Shown here one piece after another: positions 25,291 to 35,280 of a stretch of 60,333 nt of DNA. The DNA lies in NCBI RefSeq assembly GCF_000442275.2, contig NZ_KE557307.1, positions 1-60,333 on the forward strand. The letters are read 5' to 3'. Source of the stretch: Litoreibacter arenae DSM 19593. Lineage in GTDB: Bacteria > Pseudomonadota > Alphaproteobacteria > Rhodobacterales > Rhodobacteraceae. Both the position numbers and the translations under genes were made by a program. The notes under the pieces were generated by a model. It had not been told where the DNA came from. It ran no database searches and saw only the letters and a program-made list of their open reading frames with translations. Every line of letters begins with the position of its first letter. Position 1 is the stretch's first letter.

Positions 25291-26436
25291 TCAACGACGA
25301 TCCCGGATACTGTAGTAGATCAGCAAGCCAACGGACCAAAGCAAAGTAACGAACAATACAACAATGAATAGTTGGATAAGCCGTTTGGGATATAAGCTTT
25401 TCTCGGCGACGGTAGGTTTGACATGCGCGACCAGATAGCGTGCCTTACGCTTGGCATCCGCAAGGGCCGCGTTGTAGGCCAATTGCGCCGAGCGATAGGC
25501 TTCCTCGGCAAAGAGCATATCCGACGCAAGCCTTTCATACGTTGCAAAGAGCGTGGCATAGTCTCCGCCGCCCTGCCCCTGCCCTTGCCCCTGACCGCCG
25601 TGGCCGAACTTGTTTTTCTCTATGTCAATCTGCGCCTGGAGGGCTTCAATCTTTCTGGTCACCTCATGGACGCGGGGGTCGTCCGTTCCTGCTGTCCTTG
25701 TCAGAAGATCCCTCTGGATGAAGGTTTCCGCTTGTTGCACCTGTAACTCGGTCAGGATCCGCATCTGGGCTTCAAGAGTTGCATTTGGATCAACTATTTG
25801 AGCTTGCAGCCGGAAACCGGTCATTGCTTCGCGTGCCGCTGCGAGACGGTCTTCGGCGGCTTCGAGCTCGTCCCGGCTAAAACGGGTCGCATCTTCGTGA
25901 GCCTCTTCGGACAGCCGGTTTATCAATTGTCTGTTGGCTTCATAAATTGCGAGAGTGATCCGGTTCGAAGCTTGCGCATCATAACTGCGCACCGAAAGTG
26001 TCACGATTCCGTTCTCGGTGTGGGTGAGCACATTGCTGTTCCAGTAATCAAGCATGTCCTCGAACTGCCCCGATGGATTATAGGCAAAGAGAAAGTCGGC
26101 AGGCCACTCCTCAGAAAAGACACTCACCAAGTCTGTTTCGGATTCGATAAGGCGAACCATGTCGCCGCTAGCGATGTACTGAGTCAGGATATCAACATCG
26201 CTCGAGCTGCTTCCCGTTATCGACGAGAGCCCCCCGAGCAGGTCTGTGGCTGACTGAAGGCTCTCTGTACGCACCGAGAATGACATGCTTGAAATGTATT
26301 GATCCTTCGCAAACCCCCACAAGTACACCGCTGACAATAGCATCGGGGCGACAACGACGAGCAAAAAGGAATTCAAAATCCGATGGTGACGAAGCTTCAT
26401 TCGCGCCGGCCCTGCGATCTCGACAATGTCATTCAT
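25291..26436 (-). CDS. kpsE: Capsule export inner-membrane protein (KpsE-like)
   Basis: 381 aa with one transmembrane segment near each end (SFLLVVVAPMLLSAVYLWGF, residues about 23-42; LFIVVLFVTLLWSVGLLIYY near the C-terminus). Between them is a long coiled coil (EEAHEDATRFSRDELEAAED, then IEALQAQIDIEKNKF). A Gly-Gln run (GGQGQGQGQGGGDY) interrupts it. The topology and AEEAYRSAQLAYNAAL match KpsE/BexC-type export proteins that span the periplasm and link the ABC transporter to the outer-membrane channel. The outer-membrane partner (KpsD-like) is not in the window. Confidence 0.85.
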   Translation of the reverse strand: MNDIVEIAGPARMKLRHHRILNSFLLVVVAPMLLSAVYLWGFAKDQYISSMSFSVRTESLQSATDLLGGLSSITGSSSSDVDILTQYIASGDMVRLIESETDLVSVFSEEWPADFLFAYNPSGQFEDMLDYWNSNVLTHTENGIVTLSVRSYDAQASNRITLAIYEANRQLINRLSEEAHEDATRFSRDELEAAEDRLAAAREAMTGFRLQAQIVDPNATLEAQMRILTELQVQQAETFIQRDLLTRTAGTDDPRVHEVTRKIEALQAQIDIEKNKFGHGGQGQGQGQGGGDYATLFATYERLASDMLFAEEAYRSAQLAYNAALADAKRKARYLVAHVKPTVAEKSLYPKRLIQLFIVVLFVTLLWSVGLLIYYSIRDRR

Positions 26437-26598
26437 GCTCTTAGCCTATCTTTTTTGTTTGATTTGAGCATCATACACTCATGCCCTGAAAAGCCGTCAA
26501 CACGAAAACCCAGAACTTAAAATCGCCTCTGTCAGTGAAAGAGAAACTTGACATAGTAAATTGGAAGCAGCCATCCAACAGCCGGAACACCTGAACTG

Positions 26599-27477
26599 TC
26601 AGGCCCCTAATAGCCCGAACAGATATTTGCCATATTCTGTTTTTTCATACTTTTCGGCCTGCGCACGCAATTGGGAGTCGTCTATCCAGCCGTTGTCGTA
26701 GGCGATCTCTTCGGGGCAGCCTGATTGCATGCCTTGCCGTGTCGAGAGCGTACGCACGAAGTTTCCCGCATCTAGAAGCGAGCCGTGAGTCCCCGTATCG
26801 AGCCAGGCGTAGCCACGGCCCATACGTTCCACCGATAGCGTGCCGTCATGCAGATAGCTTTCCAGAAGCGTGACAATCTCGAGTTCCCCGCGCGCGGAGA
26901 CTCTGACATTTCTTGCGCGTGCAGGGGCCTCGGCATCAAGGAAATAGAGCCCAGTGACGGCATAGCTCGAGGGCGGCACTTCCGGCTTCTCGACGATTTC
27001 CATAACAGTGCCGTCCTTGTCGAAGCACACAACGCCGTAGCGTTCGGGATCGACAACGTGGTAGCCGAAGACGGTGCCGCCTTCGCTCTTTTCGTTGGCT
27101 GTCCTGAGCAATTCTGTCAATCCGTGGCCAAAAAAGATGTTGTCGCCCAGAACCATCGCCGAAGGTGCGCCATCAAGGAAATCCTCTGCCAGACGGTAGG
27201 CTTGCGCCAAGCCATCGGGCGAAGGTTGAATTATATAGGTAAGACTCAGGCCCCACTGGGTGCCGTCGCCCAGCAGGTGCTTGAACTGGAGTTGGTCTTG
27301 GGGTGTCGTAATGATTGCTATCTCGCGGATGCCTGAAAGCATAAGTACGGATAGCGGATAGTAAATCATCGGCTTGTCATAAACTGGCATAAGCTGCTTG
27401 GAGACTGCCATGGTCAGCGGATAGAGCCGCGTTCCCGAACCGCCTGCGAGAATAATACCTTTGCGTAGTTTGGTCAT
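26599..27477 (-). CDS. rfbA: Glucose-1-phosphate thymidylyltransferase
   Basis: 292 aa, the usual RfbA/RmlA length. The nucleotide-binding motif GIILAGGSGTRLYPLT is at the start, followed by KQLMPVYDKPMIYYPLSVLM, ALVLGDNIF-like LGDNIFFGHG and GYAWLDTGTHGSLLDAG. It makes dTDP-glucose from dTTP and glucose-1-phosphate, the first step to dTDP-L-rhamnose. It is last in the leftward order C-B-D-A and overlaps rfbD by 4 bp. Confidence 0.95.
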   Translation of the reverse strand: MTKLRKGIILAGGSGTRLYPLTMAVSKQLMPVYDKPMIYYPLSVLMLSGIREIAIITTPQDQLQFKHLLGDGTQWGLSLTYIIQPSPDGLAQAYRLAEDFLDGAPSAMVLGDNIFFGHGLTELLRTANEKSEGGTVFGYHVVDPERYGVVCFDKDGTVMEIVEKPEVPPSSYAVTGLYFLDAEAPARARNVRVSARGELEIVTLLESYLHDGTLSVERMGRGYAWLDTGTHGSLLDAGNFVRTLSTRQGMQSGCPEEIAYDNGWIDDSQLRAQAEKYEKTEYGKYLFGLLGA

Positions 27478-28325
27478 GTCGTTTTCTCCAGATCGCTCAA
27501 TACGTCGGCCAGTCCGGCCTTCCAGTCGGGTCGTCTAATGCCAAAGGCGGCCTCGAACGAAGTGCAATCCATACGGCTGTTGTAGGGGCGCGCAGCGGGC
27601 GTCGGATAGGATGTCGCGGGGATGCCTTCAACCACGACTTTTTTGCCCGTTTGTGCAAATATCTCGCGCGCAAAGTCGGCCCAGCTTACGTCCGGGGCGC
27701 CCGAGAAATGATATATCCCTGCTTTATCGGGATAGACTTTCAGTTTCCGCGCGATCGTGACACAGGCTTTGGCTATGTCGCACGCGGCCGTCGGGCCGCC
27801 GATCTGGTCGGCAACCACGGTGAGCTTGTCACGCGTTTCGCCGTACCGCAGCATGGTTTTGACAAAATTGCCGCCGTGGGCCGAAAAAACCCACGAAGTG
27901 CGCAGGATCGCAGATCTGCCGCCAACCTCAGTGACGCCGTGCTCGCCGACCAGCTTGGTGCGCCCGTAAGCACAAAGCGGCGCAGTTATATCACCTGGTT
28001 TGAAGGGAACCACCCCTGATCCGTCAAACACGTAATCCGTCGAGATGTGAACAAGGGGAATGTCAAGTTCAGCGCAGGCTTTGGCCATTTGTACGGGTGC
28101 CACGCCATTCACCACATCAGCCGTAGCTTCGTTCTCTTCCGCATAGTCGACAGCCGTATAGGCCGCTGCGTTGATCACCGCTTCGGGACGCGCCGCAAGG
28201 ATCGCGTCGAAACAAGCCTTGGGCTCGGTCAGGTCAGCCTGCTCGCGGCCAAGAAAGCGGGCATTCGGCAAGAGCGCACGAAGTTCTGTAGCAACCTGGC
28301 CTGTCTTACCAAAAACCAGCATCAT
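27474..28325 (-). CDS. rfbD: dTDP-4-dehydrorhamnose reductase
   Basis: 283 aa from ATG-ATG at 28320-28325, overlapping the rfbB stop; an upstream in-frame start would overlap rfbB further. The Rossmann motif is [22 protein letters not shown] and then [12 protein letters not shown] give the active-site Tyr-x-x-x-Lys. [18 protein letters not shown] is typical of RmlD. It reduces the 4-keto sugar to dTDP-L-rhamnose with NAD(P)H. Confidence 0.94.
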   Translation of the reverse strand: MMLVFGKTGQVATELRALLPNARFLGREQADLTEPKACFDAILAARPEAVINAAAYTAVDYAEENEATADVVNGVAPVQMAKACAELDIPLVHISTDYVFDGSGVVPFKPGDITAPLCAYGRTKLVGEHGVTEVGGRSAILRTSWVFSAHGGNFVKTMLRYGETRDKLTVVADQIGGPTAACDIAKACVTIARKLKVYPDKAGIYHFSGAPDVSWADFAREIFAQTGKKVVVEGIPATSYPTPAARPYNSRMDCTSFEAAFGIRRPDWKAGLADVLSDLEKTT

Positions 28326-29371
28326 ACTCGCACTCCCAACCGCTCGCCAACGCCATGCCGCTCCAGTAGCTTGCGCCACCAGGCTTCATTTTCAAGATAC
28401 CAGTCAACGGTGCGCACTAGCCCCGCCTCAACAGTCACAGACGGCCGCCAGCCCAGCTCCTTACGGATTCGGTTAGGGTCGATCGCATAGCGCGCATCAT
28501 GGCCCGGACGGTCGATAACATGGGTGATCTGGTCGGCATAGCTACCTCTCGGCTTTGGCCTTCTCCGGTCGATAATTGCGCAGATGGTATGTACCAGTTC
28601 GAGATTCGTGCACTCATTTTCGCCGCCAATGTTGTAGCTGCGCCCGACCTCGCCCTTCTCGATGACAAGCAGCAGCGCATCAGCGTGGTCTTCGACAAAC
28701 AGCCAGTCGCGAATATTGGAGCCGTCGCCATAGACCGGGAGAGGTTTGCCCGCCAATGCGTTGATTATGATCACCGGAATCAGCTTTTCGGGAAAGTGGT
28801 AAGGTCCGTAATTGTTTGAGCAATTTGTCAAAAGCACCGGCAAGCCGTAAGTCTCGTGCCACGCGCGAACGAGATGATCGGAGCTGGCTTTGGAAGCCGA
28901 ATACGGCGAGCGAGGGTCATAAGGTGTGTCTTCGGTGAACTGCACACCCGGATCCGCAGGAAGCGAGCCGAAGACTTCATCGGTGGAAATATGGTGAAAG
29001 CGGAAAGCATCAGGCGTTCCGCTTTCAACCCACAATTTGCGCGCAGCCTCCAGCATGTTAAACGTGCCTATGATGTTCGTTTCGATGAATTCCGCAGGCC
29101 CGTCAATCGAACGATCAACGTGACTCTCGGCCGCCAGATGCATCACCGCGTCAGGCTTATGACGGGCAAAAACACGGTCAAGCTCCGCGTGGTCGCGGAT
29201 ATCTACCTGCTCGAAGGAATAAAGCGGGCTATCAGCCGCTTCGACGACATTGTCAAGACAGGCTGCATAAGTTAGTGCATCGACGTTCACGACTTCATGG
29301 CCACGCGCAATCGCGAGCCGGACCACAGCCGAGCCAATGAAGCCCGCCCCGCCAGTTACCAATAATTTCAT
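28322..29371 (-). CDS. rfbB: dTDP-glucose 4,6-dehydratase
   Basis: 349 aa. The NAD-binding motif is [27 protein letters not shown] carries the catalytic Thr/Asp/Glu, and [15 protein letters not shown] the Tyr-x-x-x-Lys. [14 protein letters not shown] and [11 protein letters not shown] complete the family pattern. It makes dTDP-4-keto-6-deoxyglucose. It overlaps rfbC and rfbD by 4 bp each, so the operon is tightly coupled. Confidence 0.95.
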   Translation of the reverse strand: MKLLVTGGAGFIGSAVVRLAIARGHEVVNVDALTYAACLDNVVEAADSPLYSFEQVDIRDHAELDRVFARHKPDAVMHLAAESHVDRSIDGPAEFIETNIIGTFNMLEAARKLWVESGTPDAFRFHHISTDEVFGSLPADPGVQFTEDTPYDPRSPYSASKASSDHLVRAWHETYGLPVLLTNCSNNYGPYHFPEKLIPVIIINALAGKPLPVYGDGSNIRDWLFVEDHADALLLVIEKGEVGRSYNIGGENECTNLELVHTICAIIDRRRPKPRGSYADQITHVIDRPGHDARYAIDPNRIRKELGWRPSVTVEAGLVRTVDWYLENEAWWRKLLERHGVGERLGVRV

Positions 29372-29931
29372 ATGATTTCCTTTGAGAAAAGAGTCTCGAA
29401 ATCCCGAAAACTCTGCGCATTTTCATCCTTCTCCGAAATCACCGGCGTGATCCCGTCCAGCGGCCACTCGATGCCGCAACTGTCCCATTTCACCGTCTGG
29501 TCGCACTCGGGCGCATAGTAATCGGTGCATTTGTAGACGATCTCACTGTCCACTTCGAGCGTCATGAACCCATGCAGAAAGCCCGCCGGAATCCAGAGTT
29601 GCTTGCCGTTCTCGAACGACAAATTCTCGCCGATCCACTTACCATAGGTCGCCGAGCCTTTGCGCACATCAACGGCGACATCGTATATCTTTCCGCGGCC
29701 GCAGCGCACTAGCTTGCCCTGCGCATGCGGCGGTCTCTGGAAATGCAGCCCCCGCACCGTGCCAACATCGCCTGACAGCGAATGATTGTCCTGCACGAAT
29801 TCCGGCAAAACAAGGCCGGCATCCTCCAACTTGGCCTTGTTCCAGCTCTCGGAGAAAAACCCGAGATGATCACCAAAACGTGAAGGCGTTACAAGCACAA
29901 CTCCCGGCAGCGCGGTATTTTCAGTAAACAT
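29368..29931 (-). CDS. rfbC: dTDP-4-dehydrorhamnose 3,5-epimerase
   Basis: 187 aa from the ATG at 29931 ([20 protein letters not shown]). Longer in-frame starts at 29964 and 30006 are possible, but family members begin near this point and GGGTGGA lies upstream. Motifs: [21 protein letters not shown] with the catalytic His region, [35 protein letters not shown] and [13 protein letters not shown]. First gene of the rfb operon. A promoter should lie in the 30007-30050 stretch. Confidence 0.92.
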   Translation of the reverse strand: MFTENTALPGVVLVTPSRFGDHLGFFSESWNKAKLEDAGLVLPEFVQDNHSLSGDVGTVRGLHFQRPPHAQGKLVRCGRGKIYDVAVDVRKGSATYGKWIGENLSFENGKQLWIPAGFLHGFMTLEVDSEIVYKCTDYYAPECDQTVKWDSCGIEWPLDGITPVISEKDENAQSFRDFETLFSKEII

Positions 29932-30049
29932 TGGGTTCCACCCGTCAGACAAACTAAAAGACATATTTCGACTCAAGCTCAGCGCGTCTAATGAACCATA
30001 AAACACCCACAGTCAAAAGACGTGTCTCCTGCGAACAAATGAGATGAAC

Positions 30050-30480
30050 CGAGGTGCTCCTAGTTTACTGGGACTATTGCATTAATGGTAAGCTTTGGCG
30101 AGGTTTGAGCCGCCCTGTGTTTTCCGCAGAGTAAAACAATCAATGGATGAGCCCTATGACGAAGAGACTATTCATCCCCGCCTATTCGGCTGAACTTCGT
30201 GAACGCGGTGTTTGGCTGTTTCAAGAGATCCGCGCAGATCCGCCAGCGATACCGCAGCCTACTGCGCTATTGCGACCAAGCTGGGCTGTTCGCCTGACAG
30301 TCTGCGAGCCTGGTGCCAGCCGATCGAGCTCGATGCCGGTCAGTTGCCGGAGTGACGAGTGCCAAGAAGGACAAGGGTCCAGGCACTGAAGAGGGACGAC
30401 AGTCGACTTCGCACCTCCAACGAGATTCTGAAGAAGGCTAGCGCACAATTCGCTGAGGTGGAGCTCGACTCTTCGTTAAA
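30050..30480 (+). pseudogene. IS3-family remnant (decayed orfA)
   Basis: Starts with an IS-like end (GAGGTGCTCCTAGTTTAC), followed by MTKRLFIPAYSAELRERGVW, which is the opening of an IS3 OrfA. The frame is then lost. SDTAAYCAIATKLGCS-type sequence continues in another frame, and LRTSNEILKKASAQFAEVEL near 30410-30470 is the OrfA tail. It is not functional. It marks the right border of the intact polysaccharide genes. Confidence 0.6.
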
Positions 30481-30554
30481 AAGTTGACCGCGCCCATCCA
30501 GGAGGGAATAAGGGGCGTCTTTAAAGCCAACCGGGGGCGCTCTGGTGCCTGCAA

Positions 30555-30960
30555 AGCCTTTCATGTCTTGCGCCGGGTGTCCGTCGTCAGGGTTTTTGGC
30601 ATCAAAGGCGTCCACACACGAGCACATTGCATTCAACCTGCCTCTGGGACGCGCGCAGCTATTGCCGTTATTCTCCAAGATTGAATCTTACTTGATTGGC
30701 ACGGAGGCTTGCGGCTGTACGCATCATTGGGCGCGCAAGCAGACAGCGTTGGGCCACTAAGTCCGGTTGATCTATGTCAAACCATACGTCAAGCACGGCA
30801 AGTCTGACGCCATTGATGCAGGGACCATTTGCGCGCAGTGACCCGTCCGACGATGTGGTTTGTCGCCATGAAGTTCGTTGAACAACAAGCATTGCTATTG
30901 CTCCGTCGCATTGCGCGACCCATCAGGTGGTCAGAATTGATTGTTGGTGCATTCTGGGAC
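30555..30960 (+). pseudogene. IS110-family transposase remnant
   Basis: Pieces in shifting frames match the N-terminal half of IS110 transposases: LPLFSKIESYLIGTEACGCTHHWAR, then VKPYVKHGKSDAIDA (the DEDD-domain KNDAxDA-type motif), then VTRPTMWFVAMKFVEQQALL. Stops and frameshifts separate them, and the C-terminal half is absent. The following stretch to about 31190 has an open frame (LSHSEIEGWVEDAQRSIEN) that I cannot place. Confidence 0.6.
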
Positions 30961-31189
30961 TCTGGCCCAACAGAACGCCGCTCTCCTGTTCTGGTCGTGG
31001 ATATTATTCAGGGAAAGCCGCTTCTACGACCTTTCGCACTCGGAGATTGAGGGCTGGGTCGAGGATGCGCAGCGGAGCATAGAGAACTCCAGGCGGGGCA
31101 GTCCGCTCTACATCCGCGAACTATGCGAGAAGTAGCTGATGGACCTTCAGGAAGCTTACGGCGAGTCGGGTGATTTTCTATCCTAAGCG

Positions 31190-32145
31190 CCAAGAGCCTC
31201 TAATGTAACGGTTCCATGAAAGCCATATTTTTCGGAAATCGCATTTTCTGTTAACGGTTCGTTAACCAGCGCCCTGTACAGTCCTACGAAATTAATGAGA
31301 TATAAGTGAAACACAAAAATCGAACTCCATTAAACCAACGACACTTTGATGATCTGTTGATAGCGCAACGAGCATCCAATCAAGAGTGTTCGCTGTTATT
31401 AGAAGATTTATTGATGAGTTACATCGAGAAGTTCGGGTTGACAGATCAAGTAAGAGAATGGGCCCTTAGCGTTCCAAACTCTTCGTTCCCCCAGAGGTCG
31501 ACTGGAGCGAATTCGACTTTTTCAGAACGCTTGGGGTCCCGAGATGAATCGATCTCCTTTATCCGAACTTCAGCCATCAGAGGATCATCCAGTTAAGTTC
31601 AAGTTCAAATGTAAGCCCCAAAATCAAGACGGAAGAATGCCCTTGCTCCACTTCGGACTAAAAAGCAGTTCATTTGCGACCAAACTTTATTCACCGCTCC
31701 GAGCTTTGTTGCTCTTAGGTTCGATTTGTGGAGCAACTTTGGAAAGGATCCGCCTTTTCTTTGGATCCCGAGTGCTTTTGGCGGCTTGCGCGCACTCCAT
31801 CGATGGCACGACAAGTCAAGCTGAGGCCAGTTTTCTCTTTCGAGACGCCAGAAAGAAGATGGGCGAGCAGAGTGCTCAATACGCATTCTTGCAAATTCCC
31901 ATCAAATTAATGAAGCTTCAATACTTGAGCCGTTGGACTGTTGCAATTAAGCGATTTCTGGAATGGCCAGCGCCTGTTCGTTGAAGAGTAGTTGAAAACT
32001 CTAATCCAATTATTTGCTTGTGATCAAGCATTGCTTGAAGGAGTTATCAATTGAATATCTTTGTGTGAATTTCTGATTTAGTTTGCCATCGCTGCTTGCC
32101 TGGCGCTTCCAAAAGAATAAGTCGAATAAGTGAGGATACTCAAAA
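31190..32145. other. AT-rich stretch without a convincing gene
   Basis: About 950 bp, clearly AT-richer than either flank. Two overlapping plus-strand frames are open, 31306-31596 (GTG start, MKHKNRTPLNQRHFDDLL) and 31544-31984, but neither has a good ribosome site or recognisable motifs. It may hold the promoter of the RTX-glycosidase gene. A weak site (GTGAGGATAC) lies before the GTG at 32146. Confidence 0.35.
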
Positions 32146-34296
32146 GTGCCGAATTATAAAATTTTAGAAACGGTATCCTTCAATTCAGTCACAATTTCCT
32201 CGAATCACTTTGGCGGAAATTTTGTTACTTCTTTTGACAATGAATTCACCCCGAACTCCTCTCTTAATGATCTCTTAGAACATATGAATTTGTCAAATCT
32301 CCGTTTTCCAGGAGGGAGTGTGACCGAGTATATTTTCGATATGACACAGCCAGATTCTGCCGCAGCCGCGGATGGATCGAGTAACGTGTTGATGCCCATG
32401 AACGAGTTCTTTGCAACCGCCGGTGAAATTGGTGCTGACGTCACCCTTGTCGTCCCAACGCGCATCGCTTTCTCGCAGTCTGCCGTCGAAGCGCTTCAGG
32501 GGGGAGGGCCGAATGACCAAGGTTTGTACGGGAACAGAACTGATTTGGCCAGCAACTACCTTACCGATATGAAGTCATATGTTGATGAAGCGCTGGCAGA
32601 TGCGTCTGAAAATGGCGTGCAGATCACTGCATTCGAAATTGGGAATGAATTCTGGGGGAGTGGCGAAATGACTGCCTCGGAGTATGGATATCTTGCCGGA
32701 ACAGTGGCTGACTTTCTGCAATCTAACTACGGCGACAGTATCGATATACTCGTGCAAGGGGTCGGTGCGGCAAACAGGTACTCGCCCAATAAGGGGACTG
32801 TCGTCTGGCTTGAGGACATTGGCAACGGTGAATATGATCTATGGACGCCGACAGACATTATTGGCCCGCCGTATAACGGCGTGGCAGATTCGACATGGGC
32901 AGAACACTACATGCCAGGTTCGGGACAAACGCAAGCCCAGAACGAAGCGATTGCCCATGGCCTCAATAGTGTCAGTGGCGCAGCAGATGCAATTGACGGG
33001 TTAATTGCTCATGTCTACTTGGCAGGCGGGTTTGACAGTGCCGACACGGAACGTGAATTTCGATTGAAAAATATCTATGCTTGGCTGTCTGACCAGCTTG
33101 TGCGTGGCAACCCAGCAGAATTGAGTTTCAACGTCACTGAATGGGGCGCGAGAAATGACAATACGCAAGGTTTGCAATATGCCTCAATGTTGGGTGAGGC
33201 CTTTTTCGAGCTGGTATCGCATGGCGTTAACACAGCTAACGTCTGGCCACTCACATTCCCGGACCAGAACAATATCAACCGAAATCTGGTGGACACACAA
33301 GAAGGCGACCTGACTTTTGGTGGAACAATGCTCCAGTTGATGAGTGAGTCTTTAATCGGACTGGAAGCCGCCTTGGACTATGAGGTAGCTGATGAGATCG
33401 ACATCCACGTTTTCTACGGCGCGAATCGCATGGTGAACTTTGTTTCTGAACGGACCGGCACTGACGTGTTGGACGTAGAGCTTGACCAGAGCGATTTTGT
33501 GCTAAGTGGGTCGTATTTCTTCACGTGGACTCAGCTTTGGGATGGAGGCGGAACTGGCGGCACCGACAACGGGGTGGCCCCGGTTGTGACCTATTGCGAT
33601 GGCTTTATCAGTTCTGGTGGAACTGAAACGATAGATATGGGCGCCTGGGCTGTGTCACGGCTCGAGTTTACGGCCGTCACCGAAGGTAGCGATAGCATTC
33701 AGGGTCGCGGTGGCAATGACACCATACACGGAGCCGGCGGTGATGACTTCCTATTCGGATCATCAGGCAACGACGTCTTGGGCGGTGGAGCTGGTAGCGA
33801 TACTATCTTCGGTGAAAATGACAACGATCTGCTGCAGGGCGGGGCGGGCAATGACCGGCTGTTCGGCGGCGCAGGAGCAGACCGGCTGGAAGGCGGCATC
33901 GGCGACGACATCCTGCACGGCGAAGACGGCAATGACCTGATCTTCGGCGGCATTGGAGCGGACATGCTGAACGGCGGCGCGGGGGACGACACGTTGCACG
34001 GGCAGGACGGCGTGGATGTCATCCGCGCTGGGGGCGGGGTGAATGTCGTCTCCGGCGGGGCAGGTGTGGACCAGTTCCTATTCGCAGACGGCGACGACGG
34101 CTCCACCACCATTGTCGATTTCGCCGACGACCTAATCGATCTGACGCAGGTCGGCAGCATCAGCGGCTGGCAGGATCTAGTGAGCACCCACATGACGCAG
34201 TCCGGGGCCAATGTGGAGATCGTTTTTGACCAGACCGTCGTCAGTCTTGTGCATCAACTGTTGGCGGACATGACCGAGGACATGTTCTGTTTCTAG
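32146..34296 (+). CDS. Secreted glycoside hydrolase-like protein with RTX calcium-binding repeats
   Basis: 716 aa from a GTG. Residues about 30-430 look like a clan GH-A TIM barrel: NLRFPGGSVTEYIF, then FEIGNEFWGSGE with the acid/base Glu (about residue 168), DGLIAHVYLAGG, and NVTEWGARND with the candidate nucleophile Glu (about 332). Family GH39/GH51-like is my best guess. Residues about 514-645 are RTX nonapeptide repeats (GGxGxDxLxG), which bind calcium and mark type I secretion. There is no Sec signal peptide, as expected for that route; no type I secretion genes are in the window. It may trim or remodel the polysaccharide made by the neighbouring genes. Confidence 0.75.
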   Translation: MPNYKILETVSFNSVTISSNHFGGNFVTSFDNEFTPNSSLNDLLEHMNLSNLRFPGGSVTEYIFDMTQPDSAAAADGSSNVLMPMNEFFATAGEIGADVTLVVPTRIAFSQSAVEALQGGGPNDQGLYGNRTDLASNYLTDMKSYVDEALADASENGVQITAFEIGNEFWGSGEMTASEYGYLAGTVADFLQSNYGDSIDILVQGVGAANRYSPNKGTVVWLEDIGNGEYDLWTPTDIIGPPYNGVADSTWAEHYMPGSGQTQAQNEAIAHGLNSVSGAADAIDGLIAHVYLAGGFDSADTEREFRLKNIYAWLSDQLVRGNPAELSFNVTEWGARNDNTQGLQYASMLGEAFFELVSHGVNTANVWPLTFPDQNNINRNLVDTQEGDLTFGGTMLQLMSESLIGLEAALDYEVADEIDIHVFYGANRMVNFVSERTGTDVLDVELDQSDFVLSGSYFFTWTQLWDGGGTGGTDNGVAPVVTYCDGFISSGGTETIDMGAWAVSRLEFTAVTEGSDSIQGRGGNDTIHGAGGDDFLFGSSGNDVLGGGAGSDTIFGENDNDLLQGGAGNDRLFGGAGADRLEGGIGDDILHGEDGNDLIFGGIGADMLNGGAGDDTLHGQDGVDVIRAGGGVNVVSGGAGVDQFLFADGDDGSTTIVDFADDLIDLTQVGSISGWQDLVSTHMTQSGANVEIVFDQTVVSLVHQLLADMTEDMFCF
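33685..34080 (+). repeat. RTX nonapeptide repeat region (within the glycosidase gene)
   Basis: About twelve to fourteen tandem GGxGxDxxx-type units, for example GRGGNDTIHG, GGAGNDRLFG, GGIGDDILHG and GGAGDDTLHG. The last two units drift (AGGGVNVVSG). The unit fold is a calcium-stabilised parallel beta-roll. The DNA repeats are divergent, so this is protein-level rather than recent DNA duplication. Confidence 0.85.
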
Positions 34297-34445
34297 CGTC
34301 AGTCAGGTTGCTGCGAGGAGGGTCTGATAAGCCTCGATCGCGTCGTCGAAGTCGTCGTAATAGGTCAGCTCGCTCTTTTTCAGTCTCAAGTTTTTTCTAA
34401 CACCGAAGGCATCTTAAGCTATACGTTTCGGGGTGTTCTTGAGGC

Positions 34446-34823
34446 CTATCCTGCAGCCTGGAAGTAGTTCCAACATTCTTGCGGGTCGTAGAGCTCGAAG
34501 ATTGTGCCGATCGCATCGAGAATGTCTGCGAAAGTCCGCGCCCCGATTCGGCGCAGATGTGAATTGAGTTTTGAAGAAGCTGGGGTGTTCCAATCAGGTG
34601 GTCTGGGTTGATAGTTAGTACAATCTGGCCTCTGGGCCACCGTAACGTTACTCTCCGGCGCAGGTGGGCGATATCTCAAGGCGCTATGCGCCCTGACGGT
34701 GTTGTAGCAGAAACACCGTTGCTCAATTAGGAATTGCGTCTCTCGCTGGTTGTAGAAGATCTCGCCGTTCAAGAGCTCGTCACGTAACTGGGCATCGGAA
34801 CTTTCGCAGTATTCGTATTCCAA
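34446..34823 (-). pseudogene. Chimeric IS remnant: IS3 C-terminus joined to IS630 C-terminus
   Basis: One open frame joins two transposase tails. Upstream (about 34640-34823) is an IS3 OrfB end: LRDELLNGEIFYNQRETQFL, then YNTVRAHSALRYRPPAPES. Downstream (about 34446-34560) is an IS630-type end: LNSHLRRIGARTFADILDAIG and PQECWNYFQAAG. Neither catalytic core is present. The join probably arose by nested insertion and deletion. Between the RTX gene and this frame (34297-34445) no gene is seen. Confidence 0.65.
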
Positions 34824-34939
34824 AAGAGAACCTAGTTCGATTTATGCCGTCTTAGCTCCGACAACAGTGATCCAATCTCGCACCTTCTAGGCGATTAATT
34901 TTCGTCGCGTAGTTTGATCAGCCCCACCTAAGTGGTCCA

Positions 34940-35147
34940 GTTTGAATGTTAGTGCATGATCGGCCTGAAGATCCAGCGCCCACATGAGATCGCTTTCGAC
35001 ACTGAAGATCAGCTTGCCGGGCATCTGCGCGGCAAGCCGAGTCGTGCCGCCTGATCCATATTCCAAGATGACATTTCCCGCTCGCTAAGTTTCGGCAAGA
35101 AGGGCCAGCTCCTCTTTCGGCATCGCGGGGTCGATAAATCCGGGCAT
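34940..35147 (-). pseudogene. Truncated methyltransferase-like gene with internal stop
   Basis: Starts MPGFIDPAMPKEELALLAET, hits TAG, then continues RAGNVILEYGSGGTTRLAAQ, a SAM-binding glycine motif (EYGSGGTT), and SVESDLMWALDLQADHALTF. It is cut at about 34938, where an IS-like end (TGGACCACTTAGG) begins. It reads in the same direction as, and downstream of, the decayed UDP-glucose dehydrogenase. The family resembles proteins found in polysaccharide clusters, but the fragment is too short to be sure. Confidence 0.5.
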
Positions 35148-35280
35148 GAGTCAGTCTCGTTCGTCTATGATACCCTACCGAACAACGCAGGATAACGCTG
35201 TGCAAGGATATATGTATCGGCGCTTCCGCCGATGCCAAACAGGATCAAAACGCGGCGCCCGGTCGTAAAGTAGCCCCGCG

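Noticed and set aside
25575-25610. Short GGC/CAG-like repeat run in the KpsE-like gene
   Set aside because: It encodes a Gly-Gln linker within a coherent protein; not a CRISPR or separate element.
33685-34080. Tandem repeats considered as a CRISPR or minisatellite
   Set aside because: Repeats are only similar at the protein level and fit RTX nonapeptides.
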